The notes below the pieces were generated by a model. The model saw only the letters and a program-made list of their open reading frames with translations. It was not told the origin of the DNA and did no database searches. From Spiroplasma sp. SV19 (GTDB lineage Bacteria; Bacillota_I; Bacilli_A; Mycoplasmatales; Mycoplasmataceae), in the NCBI RefSeq assembly GCF_030060925.1, contig NZ_CP045455.1, positions 806,001 through 870,000 on the forward strand: a DNA stretch of 64,000 nt, in the 5' to 3' direction. Positions 58,999-64,000 of this stretch are shown here, in pieces. The position numbers and the translations under genes were made by a program. Each line of letters opens with the position of its first letter. Position 1 is the stretch's first letter.

Positions 58999-60555
58999 CT
59001 TTTTAGATTTTTTCATTTTTTTAGTTTCACGTACTCGGATTTTTTCAATTTTAGCTTTTTTAATCTCCTGTGGAATTTCACTAGCACGTTTATAACCTTT
59101 TCTGGCTTCACCAACAAATACTTCGCCAGCTGCATCTCAGCCAACTTTGGTTGCTTTTTTAATTGCTCGACCAGTTCCAACAAATGGGGCTGCTAAACCG
59201 CTACCAACTGCCTTACCAAATTTACGAGCGTATGTTCCAACTTTTCCTTTTCGTTTAACATCAATACCATTTTTGGTTGAAACAATTCCGCTTGTATCTT
59301 TGGCACTAGTTCACCCATTTTTAATCGCTCAAATACTTTTTCCGGCTAAAGCAGCCCCAACACCAACTACTGCGCCTAATAGTCCGATGGCACCACTTCG
59401 ACTTCGCATTTTGGTAATTCCCGATGGATCAATTCCACTATTGTTCTGGTTACTTGCTAATGAATCAGCAGTCGGTCCCATCATCCCACTAGAACCATGT
59501 TTCTTCTCATATTTTAATTGTTTTTTTGATTTAGCAAACCCTAAAGCTTTCCCAACCATTTTCGAAGCACCAGCGGCAAATAAACCACCAGCCATTGTTG
59601 TTCGAATCGAATTCATTCCTTCCATTGCCCCAACACCTTCGCCAATAAAGTTAGCAATAATAACAGTAATTCCTCATGTTCCTAAGGCCCCACCAAGTAA
59701 GCAAATTAAACGTAATAACATTTTCGCATAACCGGGAAAGTCTGATGGTCCAAAATTAGGATTAGAAATAACAGTGGTATATAACATATAAATATAATAT
59801 GCCACCAAGGTTGCTGAAGCAGCTAACATTTTCGATAAAACCATATCTTTTCAAGTTAATGCTCGTTTTCCTTCATCTTGGACCATTCCCGCCATTACTA
59901 ACGGTGATACTAAGAAGAGAAATAGGAGTTCAAACACTTTTTGGGTTAAAGCTAATCCGAGCATAGCAATCGCTATTAACACAAATCATACTGCAAATAT
60001 CTGGACAATAATACTTCAGTCACCAATATTTGCTGGTGGTTTGTAATTGGTAACTGTCCCACCCATCCCATTAATGTTTCCGGCTCAGTATAAGGTATCT
60101 GCTAAATTAATGCCACTTGTCCCAAACACTGTATTTAGAATGGAAACAAATCAAGTAATTATGGCATTAACAAAGAAAAATCCTAACGGAATAAAAAAGA
60201 CAAATACCCCTGCTAATCCGGTATATCTTAAACAAGACATTAATTTGGGTTTCATTTCACCAGCTTCCTTGAATTGGAGCGTTAAAAACTGGGAAATAAA
60301 GATAATAACTAACAATCCGACGGCGACAATTGCAAACTGTCAAAAAGCAGTTGGAATGTTAGCAAACGAAAATTGGCGCTCACTATTAAACAATAAATCA
60401 AAAACTATTCCCGAAGATAAAAATCGCAACACTTGATCAAATACCGAAACTATGCCCAACGGTCCTTCAACAAATATTTTTCACATTGTTTTTAAAATTG
60501 CGTCACCAATCCAATCTGTAATACCCATTAAATATAAATAGTTAGTTAATTCCAT
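58990..60555 (-). CDS. VirB6-like conjugation membrane protein
   Basis: 521 aa. About seven hydrophobic helices in residues 1-330 (VAVGLLVIIFISQFL; VWFVLIAIAMLGLAL; ELLFLFLVSPLVMAGM, as in VirB6/TrbL), then a glycine-rich segment and a very basic C-terminal tail (KKMKKSKKKN). Corresponds to the ICE transmembrane proteins of the Mbov_0396 type. Begins two bases after the pilin-like gene stop. Part of the type IV secretion channel. Confidence 0.85.
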
Positions 60556-60557
60556 TG

Positions 60558-60872
60558 TTACTTTGATGGGGGCTCATACCCACCTGCTCCATTAATTAAC
60601 TCTGGTAAAATGGTATTTACAAAGATTGGGGCAAAAATACACAGTGCCAAACCAAAGATACATCAACAAACAGCATAAATTTGAATATTTCGTTGTTCAG
60701 GATCATCGGCAAATTTTTTAATTTTTAAGCCATGCTTAATAATATAAAGGATACAAACAGCCCCGGCAATAATTGAAATTGGTGTTAAAATCGCATTTAA
60801 CAATAAGACAACTAATTTAGTTGTGCCCGAAAAATCCGGGGTATCCGCTAATAGATTTAACATAAATTGCAT
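60558..60872 (-). CDS. Pilin-like conjugation protein (VirB2/Mbov_0395 type)
   Basis: 104 aa, two hydrophobic helices (LVVLLLNAILTPISIIAGAV and FGLALCIFAPIFVNTIL) around a basic loop with DDPEQRN, the hairpin layout of TrbC/VirB2 pilins. No cleavable signal peptide is obvious. GGAGGG is 10 bases upstream. Directly precedes the VirB6-like gene, as in other Mollicute ICEs. Confidence 0.82.
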
Positions 60873-60890
60873 TTTTTAATTTCCCTCCTT

Positions 60891-61076
60891 TTATTCTCTT
60901 TCAAAATCAACAACTTTATTTTTATTATTTAGCTCATATCACTGATATACGGTAATATCTTCATACGTAAAATCATTTCCAGTTTCTCTTTTATAAAAAC
61001 AGTTGGGGCAAAGATCAGTGTAAGTATAATTATTTTTAAGTTCATATTTTTGATTGCAGTCATTACATGTTGCCAT
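60891..61076 (-). CDS. Small zinc-ribbon protein
   Basis: 61 aa with CNDC and CPNC (two C-x2-C knuckles 19 residues apart) and a C-terminus ending VVDFERE. The DFERE tail is shared with the two genes upstream. May bind DNA or act as a regulator; inference only. Confidence 0.78.
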
Positions 61077-61087
61077 TTTTTCACCTT

Positions 61088-61729
61088 CTATTCTCTTTCA
61101 AAATCATCTGAATTTGGTATTGTATTTTGCTCATTTTCAAAAGTCTTATTTTGTAATTCTTTGGCTATTAGATACTTGTTAAATTCCATTTCATATTCTT
61201 TAAAAGATGCATCTTTTTCATTTAGTTGAAAACCATATTTTGGGGTTTGTTTTTTAAAAAATTCCCCCATTGCAACTCAATTATCATTGTTAATAAAAGG
61301 TTTTACATTTTCTTCATATGCAAGAACTTGTTCTGAACTAAACCCAATTTTTAATAATTCCGTACTTATCTTTGCAACACCAATTTCATTTTTTGTAAAA
61401 TCACGAATTAAATCTACAATAATGTCTTCAAAACATCATCTTTGATATTGTTCATTGACTTTTTTCTGATGAGCAAGTGTTTTTAAATAATTTTCATTAC
61501 AATTAATATCATAATCGATATTATCTTTGATGATTTCTAATTTACCAGGGCCATAACCACCATATTCTATTTGATAATTTAATTCAGATTCTGCATCATC
61601 ATAATTTGTAAAGGTATAAAGTAATTTACTAGCATTAGCATCATAGTTGCCATCCTTATCAAATAAACCCACCTCATGAACCTCATATATTATTAAAGGC
61701 TTTGGTTTAACAGCGTTTTGTTCTGCCAT
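61088..61729 (-). CDS. Hypothetical element protein ending DDFERE
   Basis: 213 aa through two TGA tryptophans. Starts MAEQNAVKPKPLIIYEVHEV; the first 70 residues (LLYTFTNYDDAESELNYQI) look like an antirestriction or host-interaction small domain, but no family is certain. Acidic throughout. GGAGG upstream. Second gene of the transfer operon. Confidence 0.75.
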
Positions 61730-61740
61730 ATTTTATCCTC

Positions 61741-62082
61741 CTATTCTCTTTCAAAATCATCCGTGGTTTCAACATTATTTCCGGTAATTTCATTAACTTT
61801 CTCAATTAATTTATTTTCAACTTCTAAAATATATTTACCATATGCTTCTGAAAAATTTTCGTTTGCACTGCGATCACGATCATTTTCTTCATAATATGCC
61901 GATAAAACATCTTGCTCATCATAACGAATAAAATCTGTATCACATACTTCGTGAACTAAATCACGTAAACTAACATCTGAATCATTATGTAAAACTTTAT
62001 TTACTAAATTTTCTTCTTGTAAACGTGATAATGTATTATTAACAGCACTTTCTATTTTTTCCTTGACTAAATTAAAATTCAT
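61741..62082 (-). CDS. Hypothetical element protein ending DDFERE
   Basis: 113 aa, very acidic, MNFNLVKEKIESAVNNTL. Acidic small proteins of this sort on mobile elements sometimes mimic DNA; this is speculation. First gene after leader B, 56 bases from it. Ends in the shared DFERE tail. Confidence 0.72.
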   Translation of the reverse strand: MNFNLVKEKIESAVNNTLSRLQEENLVNKVLHNDSDVSLRDLVHEVCDTDFIRYDEQDVLSAYYEENDRDRSANENFSEAYGKYILEVENKLIEKVNEITGNNVETTDDFERE

Positions 62083-62137
62083 TTTGTTTTTCTCCTCTTC
62101 TTTTATTTACTTCATATTTTTTATAATTATTTTTTAT

Positions 62138-62227
62138 GATTGTCATATACCAATATAAAAAACACATGCGCGACATTTAAAAATGTCTGACATGTGTCAT
62201 TGGTCATCTACAGAAATATTATACTAT
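62138..62227 (-). promoter_or_regulatory. Conserved promoter-leader element, copy B
   Basis: Minus strand: TATAAT (62218-62223), GTAGATGACCAATG, stem ACACATG-TCA-GACAT / ATGTC-GCG-CATGTGT with a TTTTTAA-type loop, then T6, ATTGGTATATGACAATC. Resembles a terminator just behind a promoter, so it may attenuate the transfer operon. Confidence 0.78.
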
Positions 62228-62297
62228 GAAAATTAGGATATAATTTAATTAAATAACAACAATTTCTTATCAATATGAATTAATTTAGTATTTACCA

Positions 62298-62849
62298 TTA
62301 TGCTGACAAATTTTTAATTAAATCTTGAACAGTAGAAATTTGAGCACTAATTTTATTAATATCATTTTGGGTATAATTTGTTGGATAAAGCAACATAATT
62401 GCTTTAATGGTTGATAACGTTGTTAATTTATCTGTTAAAAATCCTAATGCTTTAACTTTAATTGTTGGATCACTAAAATTACCGTTGTACTGTAAAGATA
62501 AAATTTGATACTGACAATCACTTAAAATTACATTATACTGATATAATTCAACCTTAGCTACATCAATCATTTCTTGTAGTTCCGCACAAATTAACACACC
62601 CCCATCACAAATTTGTTCAATCATTTCTTTTGACTGTAAATCATCAATATCTTGTTTTGTTATTTTATAATCAACTAAAGTAGCATCATATAAATTTTGA
62701 TAATATTTTATATCATGTGTAATTGGTGGTGGATCTGGATTGGGTGAAATTGATTTTGGTCTTGATAAATTATCATTACATGCCGTTAAACTTGCTGTGC
62801 CAATAACCATCAATCCTAATGTACTAATAATTGATAGGACCTTTTTCAT
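62298..62849 (-). CDS. Lipoprotein, copy 2
   Basis: 183 aa. Signal MKKVLSIISTLGLMVIGTAS with lipobox LTAC; mature part almost the same as copy 1 (55710-56267) from DIKYYQ onward, including LQYNGNF and VKALGFLTDKLTTLSTIK. The signal peptides and spacers have diverged. Downstream of the gene at 62977-63459, separated by a stem-loop. Confidence 0.85.
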   Translation of the reverse strand: MKKVLSIISTLGLMVIGTASLTACNDNLSRPKSISPNPDPPPITHDIKYYQNLYDATLVDYKITKQDIDDLQSKEMIEQICDGGVLICAELQEMIDVAKVELYQYNVILSDCQYQILSLQYNGNFSDPTIKVKALGFLTDKLTTLSTIKAIMLLYPTNYTQNDINKISAQISTVQDLIKNLSA

Positions 62850-62873
62850 GAGATATTTCTCCTCTTAAATTAA

Positions 62874-62896
62874 AGACCTTGAAAATACAAGGTCCT
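62874..62896 (-). terminator. Stem-loop between 160-aa gene and lipoprotein
   Basis: GACCTTG-TATTTT-CAAGGTC followed by TTTAATTT on the minus strand. Moderate T run, so partial termination is likely. Confidence 0.65.
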
Positions 62897-62976
62897 TATT
62901 AGTCTAAATAATTAAGTTATTTTAATCTCATAAAATGGCATCATCACCATCGAATGAAATTGAATCAGTAGGAGCA

Positions 62977-63459
62977 TTATCTGCTGTTACTGACATCTTG
63001 TTTTGCTAAAAATTCTTCTTTTGCTTTACGCATTTCATCTCAAATTAAAGCAGTTTCCTCTTTAAAGTGAGTTTTTAATCCTGTTAAAGCACAATCTCTT
63101 TCTTTATAAATTGCTTTTCCTTGTTCATCATTTCCTTCAAACGTAGAAATTTTTACTTTATCCCAATCCTTACTGTTTTTTGGATATGAAATTTGAGCAT
63201 AATCCGCTTCTTCCAAAGTTGAAGTTTCTTTTAATAAATGCTCTCCATCATTAGCTAATGCTTTAGGAAAAACTGAATTTTGCGGATAAAAGAATGTTTC
63301 TTTTTCTGATAAACGAATTAAATACTTAGCTTTTGTTTCTTTTGTTGTTCCATCGGGCAATGTTACTAAAGCTGGTGCTATTGCTTTGATAATTCGTTCC
63401 TTCTTAATTAAAAAGTTGTCATATTCTTGTTTTTTTGGTGTTGTGTTTTGTTCTGTCAT
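62977..63459 (-). CDS. Hypothetical element protein
   Basis: 160 aa, MTEQNTTPKKQEYDNFLIKK; soluble, mixed charge, beta-rich middle (KYLIRLSEKETFFYPQ) and a helical C-terminus containing a TGA tryptophan. Follows leader C by 54 bases. No family recognised. Confidence 0.75.
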
Positions 63460-63512
63460 ATCTTATTCCTCCATGTTCTTAAATATCAATGATTATTAAA
63501 TTATTTAGACTA

Positions 63513-63604
63513 TTTGTCATATACCAATATAAAAAACACATGCGCGACATCATAAAATGTCTGACATGTGTCATTGGTCATCTACACAAATATTATACTA
63601 TAAA
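63513..63604 (-). promoter_or_regulatory. Conserved promoter-leader element, copy C
   Basis: Minus strand: TATAAT (63592-63597), then the same GTAGATGACCAATG, stem ACACATG-TCA-GACAT / ATGTC-GCG-CATGTGT, T6 and ATTGGTATATGAC. Differs from copy B mainly in the loop. Confidence 0.78.
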
Positions 63605-63781
63605 AATTAGTATAGAATTAAGTTAAATAAGAAAATAAACATAATATAGTATTTAAATTTACAATAATATTTTTTAATTCATAAATTTATAAAAAGTTTA
63701 ATAGTTTAGGTTTTTATATAAGTTTAAAAATAATATAATTAAGATATAAATTTATAGTTATATAAGTTGGAGGTAATACAT

Positions 63782-64000
63782 ATGAAAATAGATTTTTACA
63801 TTGATGAATCTGGTGGTATTAATACTCATTATTTCAGTATAGGTGGTTTAATACTTGTTAACAAAAATAATAAAGATAAAATTAAAAAAATTTTAGGAGT
63901 GTATTAAAAAAATTAAAATTAAAATTGGTCAAGATATTAAAAAGAACTAAAAGCAAAGGATACTAATCTAGAACAAAAACAATTTATTTTTCAAAAATTA
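63782..64000 (+). pseudogene. DUF3800 protein, frameshifted and cut by window edge
   Basis: GGAGG 8 bases before ATG. First frame MKIDFYIDESGGINTHYFSI then GGLILVNKNN, the DUF3800 N-terminus with its acidic IDESG motif, and a TAA at 63905. Later frames give KIGQDIKK and ELKAKDTNLEQKQF, the expected continuation, so at least one or two frame breaks at A runs are present. The right end is outside the window. Confidence 0.7.

Noticed and set aside
59147-59731. Plus-strand open frame of 194 codons opposite the VirB6-like gene
   Set aside because: Proline- and alanine-rich translation typical of the antisense of a glycine-rich region; no start signal, and the sense frame has clear family features.
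45000-64000. CRISPR array or cas genes in the accessory region
   Set aside because: No regularly spaced direct repeats were found; the three leader copies are kilobases apart and each sits before an operon.

Overview
The window is a low-GC Mollicute chromosome segment, most probably Spiroplasma. TGA is read as tryptophan throughout (genetic code 4): ribosomal protein S7 ends in its conserved FAHYRW only if the last sense codon is TGA, and atpA, atpG, fusA, tuf, secreted proteins and PTS permeases are all continuous only under this code. No cell-wall synthesis gene is seen, several sugar PTS systems are present, and the right third is an integrated conjugative element. All gene limits below were worked out by reading through TGA.

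Core part, 1-45,000, mostly minus strand. Order from left: ylxM (cut by the window edge) and ftsY (protein targeting); a zinc-type alcohol dehydrogenase homologue; an unknown protein; smpB and rnr (ribosome rescue and RNA decay); secG; two Cof-type HAD phosphatases; the complete ATP synthase operon atpI-B-E-F-H-A-G-D-C with upp upstream; a beta-glucoside PTS gene set (IIB, IIC, GH1 phospho-glucosidase, Gfo/Idh oxidoreductase, ROK kinase, IIA, MupG/DUF871 hydrolase); an acetyltransferase; a second GH1 enzyme; a DUF402 protein; tRNA-His; an IMPACT-family protein; a 1029-residue protein built like a pyruvate dehydrogenase E2 but lacking both key residues; a MATE transporter; a YwaF-type membrane protein; a fructose PTS permease and manA; a LemA/DUF3137 pair; tuf; and the str operon rpsL-rpsG-fusA. 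Clear promoters and stem-loop terminators delimit many of these units.

Accessory part, 45,050-64,000. It opens with a frameshifted ISLre2/UPF0236-type transposase gene and a broken plus-strand ORF, then holds a conjugative element whose genes run on the minus strand: a large surface-anchored protein, a MobL-like relaxase, a short DnaG-like primase, a decayed cargo block (PIN protein, AAA ATPase, two further broken genes, a lipoprotein, an IS3-type OrfA), then a VirB6-like membrane protein, a pilin-like protein, a zinc ribbon, several small unknown proteins and a second copy of the lipoprotein. A broken DUF3800 gene starts at the right edge, and the rest of the transfer machinery (TraE/TraG-like ATPases) presumably lies beyond it.

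Three minus-strand operons of the element start with the same promoter plus structured leader (near 52,300, 62,180 and 63,560). Their stem sequences differ by compensating changes, which marks them as a shared regulatory RNA or operator family and is the most notable signal here. The cargo genes are frameshifted mainly at short A runs, while the transfer genes are intact, so the cargo appears to be decaying or switchable.
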